From the NCBI RefSeq assembly GCF_943846705.1, contig NZ_OX044366.1:1736001-1800000 (forward strand): a DNA stretch of 64,000 bases, given 5' to 3'. Position numbers and translations under genes: made by a program. The DNA comes from an uncultured Pseudomonas sp. (lineage in GTDB: Bacteria > Pseudomonadota > Gammaproteobacteria > Pseudomonadales > Pseudomonadaceae). The notes under the pieces are model-generated. The model did no database searches. It was not told where the DNA came from and saw only the letters and a program-made list of their open reading frames with translations. Below are positions 9,227 to 17,563 of this stretch, piece after piece (the stretch's first letter is position 1; every line of letters begins with the position of its first letter).

Positions 9227-10072
9227 ATGAACTACCGCCACGCCTTCCATGCCGGCAACCATGCCGACGTACTGAAACACTATGTCTTGAGCCGTCTGAT
9301 TGCGCTGCTGTCACGCAAGGAGGCGCCTTTTGCCTACCTCGACAGTCATGCCGGTATTGGCCTGTATGACCTGCACGGTGATCAAGCCAGTCGCACGGGC
9401 GAGTGGCTGGAGGGTATCGCCCGGCTATGGCAGGCCAGCGATGTGCCGGACCCTCTGCTGGATTATCTGGAAGTGATCCGCGCGATGAACCCCGATGGCG
9501 AGCTGCGCCACTACCCCGGTTCGCCCGAGTTGGCGCGCCTGCTGACCCGTGAGCAGGACCGCCTGCACCTCAATGAAAAGCACCCGGAAGACGGTCGTTT
9601 GCTCAAGGAGAATATGCACGGTGACCGCCGCGTGGCCGTGCATTTGGGCGAGGGCTGGTATGTGCCGCGTGCCTTGCTGCCGACCCGTGAGAAACGCGCA
9701 CTGCTGCTGATCGACCCTCCGTTCGAGCAGGCCGACGAAATGGAGCGCTGCGCCCAGTCGTTGAGCGAAGCCATCGGGCGTATGCGCCAGGCCGTGGTGG
9801 CGATCTGGTACCCGATCAAGGACCTACGCCAGCTGCGGCGTTTTTACAGTGGCGTGGAAAAGAGCAAGGCACCGAAGCTGCTGCGCGTGGAGCTTTATGT
9901 GCACTCAACCGATGAGCCGACGCGCCTGAATGGCTCGGGCCTGGTGATCAGCAACCCGCCATGGGGGCTCGAGGATGAGCTTAAGCAGATCCTGCCTTGG
10001 TTGGCGAAATTGCTCGGCCAGACCCAGGGCGGTTGGCGCATGGACTGGCTGATTGAGGAAAATGCCGGCTAA
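9227..10072 (+). CDS. rlmJ: 23S rRNA (adenine2030-N6)-methyltransferase RlmJ
   Basis: S-adenosylmethionine-dependent methyltransferase that modifies A2030 of 23S rRNA. The protein is 281 residues; the E. coli enzyme is 280. The N-terminus MNYRHAFHAGNHADVLKH is the family signature. The region FAYLDSHAGIGLYDL (35-49) forms the SAM-binding motif, and the catalytic motif is DPPF at 163-166 followed by E, where E. coli has DPPY; phenylalanine is an accepted variant at this position in N6-adenine methyltransferases. I chose the ATG at 9227, preceded by AGAGGAG nine bases upstream, over a GTG at 9203 which would add eight residues absent from the family. The gene is alone on its strand, with 256 bp upstream to the divergent MFS gene. 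Confidence 0.93.
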   Translation: MNYRHAFHAGNHADVLKHYVLSRLIALLSRKEAPFAYLDSHAGIGLYDLHGDQASRTGEWLEGIARLWQASDVPDPLLDYLEVIRAMNPDGELRHYPGSPELARLLTREQDRLHLNEKHPEDGRLLKENMHGDRRVAVHLGEGWYVPRALLPTREKRALLLIDPPFEQADEMERCAQSLSEAIGRMRQAVVAIWYPIKDLRQLRRFYSGVEKSKAPKLLRVELYVHSTDEPTRLNGSGLVISNPPWGLEDELKQILPWLAKLLGQTQGGWRMDWLIEENAG

Positions 10073-10135
10073 GCGTTGCTGATGAAGCCTCGGCGCACTG
10101 ATGAAGTGCCACACCGCATACCGCAAGGAGCTTGT

Positions 10136-11746
10136 ATGAGTTTGTCGCTGTTGAATCGCTATGCGTTTTTTGCCTTTTGCGTGCTGTTCACCTTGGGCAG
10201 CTTGCCGTTTGTCGCCGGGCATCCCTGGTTGTGGATGCTGGTCGTGCTGACTGGGCTGCTCAGTGCGATCGGCCTGTATGGCTTGCTGCAGAGCCGTCAT
10301 GCGGTGCTGCGTAACTACCCTATCCTCGGCAATATCCGCTACCTGGTCGAGGCGATTCGCCCGGAAATTCGCCAATACCTGCTGGAGTCCGACAGTGAGC
10401 AGCTGCCGTTCTCGCGGGCGCAGCGCTCGCTGGTCTATGCGCGGGCAAAAAATCAGAGTGCGGACAAAGCCTTCGGCACTTTGGCGGACGTCTACCAAGG
10501 CGGTTTTGAGTTTATCAGCCACTCGATGCAGCCGGCGGCGCATGCCGACCCCAGCGCGTTTCGCGTGAGGATTGGCGGCCCGCAGTGCACGCTGGCGTAT
10601 TCGGCCTCGGTATTCAATATCTCGGCCATGAGCTTCGGCTCGCTCAGTGCCAATGCCATTCGCGCGTTGAACCAGGGGGCGAAGCGCGGCGGTTTTTATC
10701 ACGACACCGGTGAAGGCAGTATCAGCCCTTATCACCGTGAGCACGGTGGCGATTTGGTGTGGGAACTGGGTAGCGGCTATTTCGGCTGCCGTCAGGACAA
10801 CGGCCAGTTTGACCCGCAGCGCTTTGCCGAACAGGCGGCCAGCCCGCAAGTGAAGATGATTGAGATCAAGCTATCCCAAGGGGCCAAACCGGGGCATGGC
10901 GGGATTCTGCCCAAGCACAAGATTACCGCCGAAATTGCCCAGACCCGTGGCGTGCCGATGGGTCAGGATTGCGTCTCTCCGGCCAGCCACAGTGCGTTTT
11001 CCACGCCTATTGAGTTACTCCAGTTTGTTGCCCAGCTGCGTGAGCTAGCGGGCGGTAAACCGGTGGGCTTCAAGTTCTGCCTGGGTCACCCGTGGGAGTT
11101 TATGGGCATCGCCAAGGCCATGCTAGAGACCGGCATTCTGCCCGACTTTATCGTCGTCGATGGCACGGAAGGCGGTACCGGAGCGGCGCCCGTGGAATTC
11201 ACCGATCACATCGGCGCACCGCTGCGTGAGGGGCTGCTGTTTGTGCACAACACCCTGGTCGGCATTGGCTTGCGCGACAAGATCCGCATCGGCGCCAGTG
11301 GCAAAATTGTCAGCGCCTTCGATATTGCCAGCGTGCTGGCGCTGGGGGCTGACTGGGCCAACTCAGCCCGTGGCTTTATGTTTGCCATTGGCTGTATTCA
11401 GAGCCAGTCGTGCCATACCAACAAATGCCCGACCGGGGTGGCGACCCAGGACCCGTTGCGTCAGCGCGCGCTGAACGTGCCGGATAAGGCCGATCGCGTG
11501 TACAGCTTTCACCGTAATACGCTCAAGGCGCTGGCCGAGATGCTCACTGCTGCCGGCTTGGATAGCCCCGCGCAACTGGAGGCGAAGCACTTGGTGCGGC
11601 GCATGTCGGCGAGTGAGATCAAGCTTTACTCGCAACTGCACGTTTTCCTCAAGCCGGGTGAGTTACTCACTGGCGAGGTGTCCGGGGCGTTCTATTCGCG
11701 GATGTGGCAGATGGCCCAGGCCAGCAGCTTCGCGCCCGCGCCGTGA
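10136..11746 (+). CDS. Membrane-anchored FMN-binding glutamate-synthase-like protein
   Basis: The protein has 536 residues. Two hydrophobic segments (about residues 7-29 and 31-50) precede a soluble domain related to the FMN/Fe-S synthase domain of the large subunit of glutamate synthase. Visible features are ISAMSFGSLSANAIRALNQGA, the Gly-rich HDTGEGSISPYH, KPGHGGILPKHKI, DGTEGGTGAAP (flavin/oxoglutarate site) and, near the C-terminus, a C-x5-C-x4-C arrangement in CIQSQSCHTNKCPTG like the 3Fe-4S cysteines of GltB. The glutamine amidotransferase domain and C-terminal beta-helix of true GltB are absent, so ammonia would have to come from elsewhere or the reaction may differ. I chose the ATG at 10136, with AAGGAG six bases upstream, over an in-frame ATG at 10076. 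Physiological function is not established to my knowledge. Confidence 0.85.
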   Translation: MSLSLLNRYAFFAFCVLFTLGSLPFVAGHPWLWMLVVLTGLLSAIGLYGLLQSRHAVLRNYPILGNIRYLVEAIRPEIRQYLLESDSEQLPFSRAQRSLVYARAKNQSADKAFGTLADVYQGGFEFISHSMQPAAHADPSAFRVRIGGPQCTLAYSASVFNISAMSFGSLSANAIRALNQGAKRGGFYHDTGEGSISPYHREHGGDLVWELGSGYFGCRQDNGQFDPQRFAEQAASPQVKMIEIKLSQGAKPGHGGILPKHKITAEIAQTRGVPMGQDCVSPASHSAFSTPIELLQFVAQLRELAGGKPVGFKFCLGHPWEFMGIAKAMLETGILPDFIVVDGTEGGTGAAPVEFTDHIGAPLREGLLFVHNTLVGIGLRDKIRIGASGKIVSAFDIASVLALGADWANSARGFMFAIGCIQSQSCHTNKCPTGVATQDPLRQRALNVPDKADRVYSFHRNTLKALAEMLTAAGLDSPAQLEAKHLVRRMSASEIKLYSQLHVFLKPGELLTGEVSGAFYSRMWQMAQASSFAPAP

Positions 11747-11762
11747 CAGCGGATTGAACTGC

Positions 11763-11787
11763 CCGCCGACTCAGTGGCGGTTTAATT
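11763..11787. terminator. Weak hairpin between convergent genes
   Basis: CCGCC (11763-11767) pairs with GGCGG (11776-11780) around an eight-base loop, followed by TTTAATT. It lies 16 bp after the glutamate-synthase-like gene and overlaps the stop codon of the opposed PadR gene. The stem is only five base pairs and the T run is interrupted, so this is a weak candidate terminator. Confidence 0.35.
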
Positions 11788-12307
11788 CCTGCTCCACCTC
11801 TGCTGCCCAGGCCAGCCAGGACTGCTCGCCGAGAATGCCACGGCGCAGCGTCAGGTAGGGCAGGCGCAGGGTGTTGCGTTGTGCGTCGGGCAACGCGTGG
11901 AAGTCCTTTTCGATCTGCAGCAGGCTGTCCAAGGTCTTGCGGTGCACGGCCACGTGACGCTGCATTTCCTCGCGCAGGTTATCCAGGCTGGTGTGCGCGC
12001 CGGCGTAGAGCTTGACCAGCAATGCATCATTGATTTTGTTGGGCTGCACCGGCTCGCCCAGCCAGCGCAGCAGTTCGGCGTGGCCGGCCGGTGTCAGGCG
12101 GTAGTTCTTCTTGTCTGGGCGGGTGTCCTGCGCCTGCGCTTCAAATTCCAGCCAGCCGGCTTCACTGAGCTTTTTTAGCTCCAGGTAGACCTGCTGATGC
12201 TTGGCATTCCAAAAGTAGCCGAGACCATCCTTGAAGCGCTTGAGCAGGTCGTAGCCACTGCCGGGCTCGCCTTCCAGCAGGATAAGAATGGCGTGCTTGA
12301 GCGACAT
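11771..12307 (-). CDS. PadR-family transcriptional regulator
   Basis: The protein has 178 residues with the PadR layout: an N-terminal winged helix (MSLKHAILILLEGEPGSGYDL, then LLKRFKDGLGYFW and YLELKKLSEAGWLEF, about residues 1-80) and a C-terminal helical dimerisation region. The segment KKNYRLTPAGHAELLRWL is the typical PadR wing and linker (RxxYxxTxxGxxxL). PadR proteins usually repress an adjacent gene and release DNA on binding a small ligand. The gene is divergent from the FAD oxidoreductase gene with a 126-bp shared upstream region containing two copies of ATGCAA-N4-TTGCAT, the expected kind of binding site. Ligand unknown. Confidence 0.9.
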   Translation of the reverse strand: MSLKHAILILLEGEPGSGYDLLKRFKDGLGYFWNAKHQQVYLELKKLSEAGWLEFEAQAQDTRPDKKNYRLTPAGHAELLRWLGEPVQPNKINDALLVKLYAGAHTSLDNLREEMQRHVAVHRKTLDSLLQIEKDFHALPDAQRNTLRLPYLTLRRGILGEQSWLAWAAEVEQELNRH

Positions 12308-12355
12308 GGGCGGGTTTCACCGGCGCTAATGAGTGTGCGCGGCAGTATACGGATT

Positions 12356-12371
12356 ATGCAAAAAGTTGCAT
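12356..12371. promoter_or_regulatory. Palindromic operator, copy 1 (probable PadR site)
   Basis: ATGCAAAAAGTTGCAT is a perfect inverted repeat of six bases (ATGCAA/TTGCAT) around four central bases. It lies 49 bp upstream of the padR-type start codon. PadR-family sites are commonly ATG(C/T)-rich palindromes of this size; assignment to the adjacent regulator is an inference from position and symmetry. Confidence 0.7.
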
Positions 12372-12392
12372 TGGCTTCAGTCGCTATCTAGT

Positions 12393-12408
12393 ATGCAAAA
12401 AATTGCAT
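12393..12408. promoter_or_regulatory. Palindromic operator, copy 2 (probable PadR site)
   Basis: ATGCAAAAAATTGCAT repeats the first operator with one central base changed. Its start is 37 bp from that of copy 1. It ends 25 bp before the oxidoreductase start codon, so a bound repressor would block the promoter or early elongation of that gene. Confidence 0.7.
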
Positions 12409-12433
12409 AACAAAAATAACGCAGGAGCCTTTT

Positions 12434-14083
12434 ATGAAACGTACCGGTACTCGCTTCCGCCCACGTCTAGTGCGTGACGATTACGACGCCATCATCATCG
12501 GCTCCGGTATGGGCGGGCTGACTACAGCCGCGCTGCTGGCCAAGCTCGGCAAGCGCGTCTGCGTGCTGGAGCAGCACTACACCGCCGGCGGTTACACCCA
12601 CAGTTATGAGCGCGAAGGCTACGAGTGGGATGTGGGCGTGCACTACGTCGGTGAGGTGCACAAACCCTGGTCGACGATCCGTCGGGTATTCGATGTGATC
12701 AGTGACGGCAAGCTGCAATGGGCACCGATGGATGCGCGCTACGACCGCATCGTGCTGGGCGATACGGTGATCGATTACGTGGCCGGGCGCGAAGAGTTCA
12801 AGGCCGAGATGAAGTTGCACTTTCCGGATGATGGGCCGGCGATTGATCGCTACGTGGAACTGCTCGGCGAGGTCAGTGGCAAAGTGCCGCGTTTCTTCGC
12901 CGGTCAGGCGTTACCGCGCTCACTGGGCGTGTTGTACAGCAAGCTGCGCCGCTTCTGGCTGCCGGATTATTTTTTCAAGACCACCCGCGAAGTGCTCGAA
13001 GGGCTGACCCAGAATCAGCAATTGATCGGCGCGCTGACCGCGCAGTGGGGCGATTACGGGCTGCCGCCTGGCCAGGCCGCCTTCGTTATGCATGCCATGG
13101 TCGCCAAGCACTACATCACTGGCGGTAACTACCCGGTGGGCGGCGCGACGAAGATTTCCGAAAGCATTATCCCGGTGATCGAAGCCGCCGGCGGGCATGT
13201 GTTTACCTATGCCGGTGTCGACAAGGTTTTGGTTGAGAATGGTCGCGCCGTGGGCGTGCGTATGCACAAGGACGGCGTGGAAATCCGCGCCGCACAGATC
13301 GTCAGTTGTGCCGGTTTGGTGCCCACCTACACGCGCCTGCTGGAGCCGCAGGTGGCCAGTCAGCATGGTCTGTTGGCGAATATGCCCAAGGTCGAAGTGT
13401 CAGCCGCGACCCTGTGTTTGTACGCCGGCTTTAAGGGCAGCAGCACCGAGCTGAAACTGCCAAAGCGCAATTACTGGGTCTACCCGAGCTTTGATCACGA
13501 CCGCAATGTCAGTGCGTTCAAACAAGGCGACACGGCACAAACCCCACTGACCTACATCTCCTTCCCCTCGGCCAAGGATCCCGGCTGGGACGCCCAGTAC
13601 CCGAACAAGGCAACGGTGGAAATTGTCGCCCTGGCCTTGCCTGAGTGGTTTGCCCAGTGGAAAGGCAGCACCTGGGGCAAGCGCGGTGCCGAGTACGAAG
13701 CGCTGAAAGCCAAGCTCGGCGCTGGCTTGCTGGAAACCCTTTACCAACATCAGCCGCAGTTACGTGGGGCGCTGGACTTCTGCGAGCTGGGCACACCGCT
13801 GTCTACCGAGTGGTATCAGTGGAATGAGCAGGGTGAGATCTATGGCCTCGACCACACGGTGCAGCGTTTTCAACAGCATTGGATTCACAGCCAGACGCCG
13901 ATCAAGGGGCTGTACCTGACCGGCGCGGACACCGTAACGGCTGGCGTCGGTGGCGCGCTGATGGCCGGTGTGCTGACCGCCTCACGCATGCTGGGCTGGC
14001 GCGGTTATCAGGTGGGCAAGCTATTGAAGAGCTGGCAGCCTGATTCGCCAGTAGAGCGCGCGGCGCAGACCCAGGTGCAGTGA
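12434..14083 (+). CDS. FAD/NAD(P)-dependent oxidoreductase, carotenoid isomerase/retinol saturase-like
   Basis: Flavoprotein of 549 residues in the phytoene desaturase/CrtISO superfamily. Near the N-terminus, YDAIIIGSGMGGLTTAALLA followed by KRVCVLEQHYTAGGYTHSY gives the GxGxxG dinucleotide fold and the following acidic-strand motif. The C-terminus contains GLYLTGADTVTAGVGGALMAGV, the second FAD-binding motif. Length and both motifs match all-trans-retinol 13,14-reductase and carotenoid isomerase relatives. No other carotenoid genes are in the window, so a carotenoid substrate is doubtful. The GCAGGAG leader ends seven bases before the ATG. It is divergent from a PadR regulator and has two palindromic operators in its promoter region, so it is probably induced by a small molecule. 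Confidence 0.82.
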   Translation: MKRTGTRFRPRLVRDDYDAIIIGSGMGGLTTAALLAKLGKRVCVLEQHYTAGGYTHSYEREGYEWDVGVHYVGEVHKPWSTIRRVFDVISDGKLQWAPMDARYDRIVLGDTVIDYVAGREEFKAEMKLHFPDDGPAIDRYVELLGEVSGKVPRFFAGQALPRSLGVLYSKLRRFWLPDYFFKTTREVLEGLTQNQQLIGALTAQWGDYGLPPGQAAFVMHAMVAKHYITGGNYPVGGATKISESIIPVIEAAGGHVFTYAGVDKVLVENGRAVGVRMHKDGVEIRAAQIVSCAGLVPTYTRLLEPQVASQHGLLANMPKVEVSAATLCLYAGFKGSSTELKLPKRNYWVYPSFDHDRNVSAFKQGDTAQTPLTYISFPSAKDPGWDAQYPNKATVEIVALALPEWFAQWKGSTWGKRGAEYEALKAKLGAGLLETLYQHQPQLRGALDFCELGTPLSTEWYQWNEQGEIYGLDHTVQRFQQHWIHSQTPIKGLYLTGADTVTAGVGGALMAGVLTASRMLGWRGYQVGKLLKSWQPDSPVERAAQTQVQ

Positions 14084-14089
14084 GGTCGC

Positions 14090-14122
14090 GCGGATTCAGG
14101 GCGTTAGCGGCCCTGAATCCGC
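14090..14122. terminator. Perfect 13-bp hairpin between convergent genes
   Basis: GCGGATTCAGGGC (14090-14102) is exactly complementary to GCCCTGAATCCGC (14110-14122), loop GTTAGCG. It lies between the convergent oxidoreductase and msrA stop codons, 6 bp from the first and 7 bp from the second. There is no T run on either side, so it may act as a bidirectional stabilising or weak terminating hairpin rather than a classic intrinsic terminator. Confidence 0.55.
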
Positions 14123-14129
14123 TCGAGGC

Positions 14130-14777
14130 TCAGGGCAGCAGGCACACGCCGGTACCCTTTAGGCCGCAGTAGCCTTCGGGGTTTTTCGCCAGGTACTGCT
14201 GATGGTAGGTTTCGGCGTAGTAGAAGGGCGGTGCTTCGCGGATTTCGGTGGTGATGAGGCCTAAGCCGGCTTTTTCCAGCTCGGCCTGGAACTGCATTTG
14301 GCTGGCTTGCGCCGCCGCCAGTTGCTCGGCGCCATAGCAGTAGATTGCCGAACGGTATTGGCTGCCGGTGTCGTTACCCTGACGCATGCCCTGGGTTGGG
14401 TTGTGCGCCTCCCAGAACACTTTCAGCAAGGCTTCGTAGCTGGTCAGTTGCGGGTCGAAGACCACCAGCACCACTTCGGTGTGGCCGGTCAGGCCCGAGC
14501 AGGTTTCATCATAGGTCGGATTCGGCGTGTGGCCGCCGGCATAGCCGACGGCCGTGCTCCATACGCCGGGCTGCTGCCAGAAGCGGCGCTCGGCACCCCA
14601 GAAACAGCCCAGGCCAAATACCGCCTGTTGCAAGCCTGCCGGGAATGGCCCTTGCAGCGCGTTGCCGTTAACGAAGTGTGCGCGGTCAACTTGCATGGCT
14701 TCGGCGCGCCCCGGCAAGGCTTGCTCGGCCGTCGGCAGTTCGAGTTTGTGGGCGAGAATTTGCGAGCGCAGAACCAT
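14130..14777 (-). CDS. msrA: Peptide-methionine (S)-S-oxide reductase MsrA
   Basis: Cytoplasmic repair enzyme that reduces methionine-S-sulfoxide in proteins and free methionine, recycled by thioredoxin. The protein has 215 residues, like the longer MsrA forms of E. coli and Pseudomonas. The catalytic motif GCFWGAERRFW places the nucleophilic cysteine at residue 58. The C-terminal GYCGLKGTGVCLLP has two cysteines (204 and 212) that fit the resolving pair of three-cysteine MsrA enzymes. The region AVGYAGGHTPNPTYDE and HTEVVLVVFDP are further family signatures. It lies downstream of the dipA-like gene on the same strand, 66 bp away. Confidence 0.95.
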   Translation of the reverse strand: MVLRSQILAHKLELPTAEQALPGRAEAMQVDRAHFVNGNALQGPFPAGLQQAVFGLGCFWGAERRFWQQPGVWSTAVGYAGGHTPNPTYDETCSGLTGHTEVVLVVFDPQLTSYEALLKVFWEAHNPTQGMRQGNDTGSQYRSAIYCYGAEQLAAAQASQMQFQAELEKAGLGLITTEIREAPPFYYAETYHQQYLAKNPEGYCGLKGTGVCLLP

Positions 14778-14843
14778 GAGCTATTTCCTTAGTAGAAGCA
14801 TGTGTGTCATAGACCGTTAATAGGCGGGCTTGTTACAGGGGGA

Positions 14844-17486
14844 TCAACCGCGGTTAGGGTAGCGTTTCAGGCTTTCCAGCAGCTCGCGTCCGGGGATAGG
14901 CCGATCGAACAGGTAGCCCTGGCCGATATCGCATTGCTGGCGGCGTAGAAAGCTCAGCTGCGCGGCGGTTTCGATACCCTCAGCCACCACCTTGAGTTTC
15001 AGGTTGTGGGCCATGGCAATCACCGCGGAAGTGATTTCCATGTCGTCCTGGTTATCGGGAATGTCCTTGATAAAGCTGCGATCAATCTTGATCACATCGA
15101 TGGGGAATTTCTTCAGGTAGCTGAGCGAGGAATAGCCCGTGCCGAAATCGTCCATGGCCAAGGTCAGGCCCAGGCTTTTCAGGCTGTTGAGTTGCTGGCG
15201 CGTATCGTCGGTGGCTTCCAGCAGCAGGCTCTCGGTCAGCTCCAGCTCCAGCAGGGCCGGGTCGAGTTGTTCTTCTTGCAGGATGGTGGCGATTTCCCTG
15301 ACCAGATCGGGGTCAGAGAACTGTTTGGGTGACAGGTTGATGGCCATTTGCAGCGGCTGATGGCCGACCGCGATCAGCTGTTTGCTCATGCGGCAGGCCT
15401 GGCGCGCCACCCATTTGCCAATGGGGATGATCAAGCCGGTTTCTTCCGCCACGCCGATAAACTTGTCCGGGCTGATCATGCCTTTTTCCGGGTGATGCCA
15501 GCGCAACAGCGCCTCCAAACCCAGCAGCTTGCCGCTCTTCAGGCACAGCTTGGGCTGGTAGAACACTTCCAGCTCATTTTGCATCAGTGCGCGGCGCAGG
15601 TTGCTCTCGACGAACAGCTTGTGGTGCGCCTCGGCATTCAGCACATCGGTAAACACCTGCAGCTGGTTTTTACCGTTGGCCTTGGCTTTGTGCAGGGCCA
15701 GGCCGCTGTGTTTCATCAGCGCCTGGGGGTCGTCGCCGTGTTCGGGCGCACAGGCCAGGCCGATGGAGCCGGTGACGCTGATCAGTTGGTTGTCAACGAA
15801 CAGTGGCTTGTCCAGCGTGTTCAGCAGTTGCTGCGCTATCAGCTGGCTATCGGCCGGGCTGGCGTCGAGTAGCACGGCAAACTCGTTGCTGGCAAAGCGT
15901 GCCAGCACGTTGCTGGGCGATAAGGTGTTGCGTAAGCGCCGCGCTAGGCTGATCAGGAGTTTGTCGCCGGTCTGGTGGCCGAGGCTGTCGTTGATCCGCT
16001 TGAAGTTGTCGATGTCCACCAGCAGCAGGCTGATCGGTTTGCCGGGGTGCTCGCGGAAGTGGCTTTCCAGCGAGCGGATAAAGGCATAGCGATTGCCCAG
16101 GCCGGTGAGGTTGTCACGAAAGGCCAGGCGCTCGATGTGCTGTTGCGCCTGCTTGCTGGCCGTGACGTCTTCGTAGATGCCGATGTAATGAGTCAGGCTG
16201 CCATCGTCGGCATACACCTTGGACAGCGACAATTGTCCCCAGTACGGTTCGAGGTTCTTGCGTCGGCTCTTGAATTCGCCCTGCCAGCTGGTGTGTTCGG
16301 CCAAGCTGGTGCGTGCGTCGAACAGCAGGTCGCTGAGGTTGTCGAGGGCGGGCATTTCAGACAGGCGGCGGCCTTGCACTTCACTGGCGCTGTACAGGGT
16401 GATGGCGGTAAAGCTCGGGTTGACGTACTCCACCAAACCGTCGCGGTCGAGCAGGATAAACGCGCTGGAGCTTTGCTCGACCGCGCGTTGGAACAGGTAC
16501 AGGGCATTGGTGGCCGAGCGCCGTTGCTGGTTAGCCAGTACCTGCGCGTACTGGTCGGCCAGTGCGCCGGCAAAGGCAACTTCATCGGCCTGCCAGGTGC
16601 GCGCAGGGCCGGTATGCTCCATGCACAATATGCCGACTATCTCGCCGGCGATGCGTATGCCTGCATCCAGTATCGCGGTAATGCCATTCGGGCGCAGGTA
16701 GCTGTCGCCAAGTTCACGTGTGCGCGGGTCTTGCAGCGCATCGTGGGCGTCCAGGGCGCGGCCGCTGTGCAGTGCTTGCAGGTAGGCGGGGTAGGGGCTG
16801 GCATCAAGGTCAGACTGTGGGACGTGTTGAGCCGCTTCGCGCTGATACATGGCCACCGGCTGAAGAATGTGGCCCTTGAGGTTCCAAATGCTGACGCGGC
16901 TTACCGCAAATACCAGGCAGGCACTTTTGCTGATTAGCTCAGCCGCCTCACGCAGCGGCTCGCTGTCACCGTAGTGCTGCTGCGCGAGAGTGGCGAGTAA
17001 CTGTTGCTGGGCTTGTGTACGGCGCTGCTGGGCCTGGAGCTCAGCCTGGCTGCGCTGGTACAGGTCGAGAGTCTGTGGCGAGGCGGCGTTCGGCTCGGTC
17101 AACACCAGCAGATAGCCGCGGAGCATGTGTCGGCCGCGCTGCTTGAAGGCTTCACCAACTTCCATCAGGTTCAGGCTACCGCGCGGGGTGTGCAGGCGGT
17201 ACTGCGCGCTGTAATGCCGCCGCTCGGCTAACTGCTGCTGAATGCTGTCGTGCAACTGGTAGCGAACCGTGGGCTCCATCAGGCTGGCGTACGGGGCGTC
17301 GAGCATGGAGCAGAGTTCTTGAGCCGGCAGACCGAACTGTTGTTCGCAGCCAGAATCGAGGTACAGCAGGCTCCAGCTGGCTTCATTCAAGCGCTCGAAA
17401 CGCAGTAAGCCAAGGCGCGAAGGCACTGGCAACTGTGTCACAACCTCGGCCGCTAAACGACTCGCGGCATCGGGATGGCTTTTCAT
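14844..17486 (-). CDS. dipA: PAS/GAF/GGDEF/EAL cyclic-di-GMP phosphodiesterase (DipA-like)
   Basis: Multidomain signalling protein of 880 residues. A PAS-like region spans about 30-130, a coiled linker 140-165, a GAF domain 165-320, a PAS domain 335-445, GGDEF 455-610 and EAL 622-875. The GGDEF signature is degenerate, ASNEF at 532-536, so cyclase activity is unlikely. The EAL domain looks active: EAL at 658-660 within LGLEALLRWHHPEKG, INLSPKQF, LELELTESLLLE, MDDFGTGYSSL and VIKIDRSF carry the metal-binding and catalytic residues. The position next to msrA and aceF matches DipA of P. aeruginosa, a phosphodiesterase involved in biofilm dispersal and swarming. No membrane segments are evident. 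The input sensed by the PAS and GAF domains is unknown. Confidence 0.88.
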   Translation of the reverse strand: MKSHPDAASRLAAEVVTQLPVPSRLGLLRFERLNEASWSLLYLDSGCEQQFGLPAQELCSMLDAPYASLMEPTVRYQLHDSIQQQLAERRHYSAQYRLHTPRGSLNLMEVGEAFKQRGRHMLRGYLLVLTEPNAASPQTLDLYQRSQAELQAQQRRTQAQQQLLATLAQQHYGDSEPLREAAELISKSACLVFAVSRVSIWNLKGHILQPVAMYQREAAQHVPQSDLDASPYPAYLQALHSGRALDAHDALQDPRTRELGDSYLRPNGITAILDAGIRIAGEIVGILCMEHTGPARTWQADEVAFAGALADQYAQVLANQQRRSATNALYLFQRAVEQSSSAFILLDRDGLVEYVNPSFTAITLYSASEVQGRRLSEMPALDNLSDLLFDARTSLAEHTSWQGEFKSRRKNLEPYWGQLSLSKVYADDGSLTHYIGIYEDVTASKQAQQHIERLAFRDNLTGLGNRYAFIRSLESHFREHPGKPISLLLVDIDNFKRINDSLGHQTGDKLLISLARRLRNTLSPSNVLARFASNEFAVLLDASPADSQLIAQQLLNTLDKPLFVDNQLISVTGSIGLACAPEHGDDPQALMKHSGLALHKAKANGKNQLQVFTDVLNAEAHHKLFVESNLRRALMQNELEVFYQPKLCLKSGKLLGLEALLRWHHPEKGMISPDKFIGVAEETGLIIPIGKWVARQACRMSKQLIAVGHQPLQMAINLSPKQFSDPDLVREIATILQEEQLDPALLELELTESLLLEATDDTRQQLNSLKSLGLTLAMDDFGTGYSSLSYLKKFPIDVIKIDRSFIKDIPDNQDDMEITSAVIAMAHNLKLKVVAEGIETAAQLSFLRRQQCDIGQGYLFDRPIPGRELLESLKRYPNRG

Positions 17487-17563
17487 TCGATGGCTGGCTT
17501 CCAGTATGCTGATTGAAGCGGCAATTGACTCACTTCATTTATAGCGTCGGGTAAGGGTGCATC

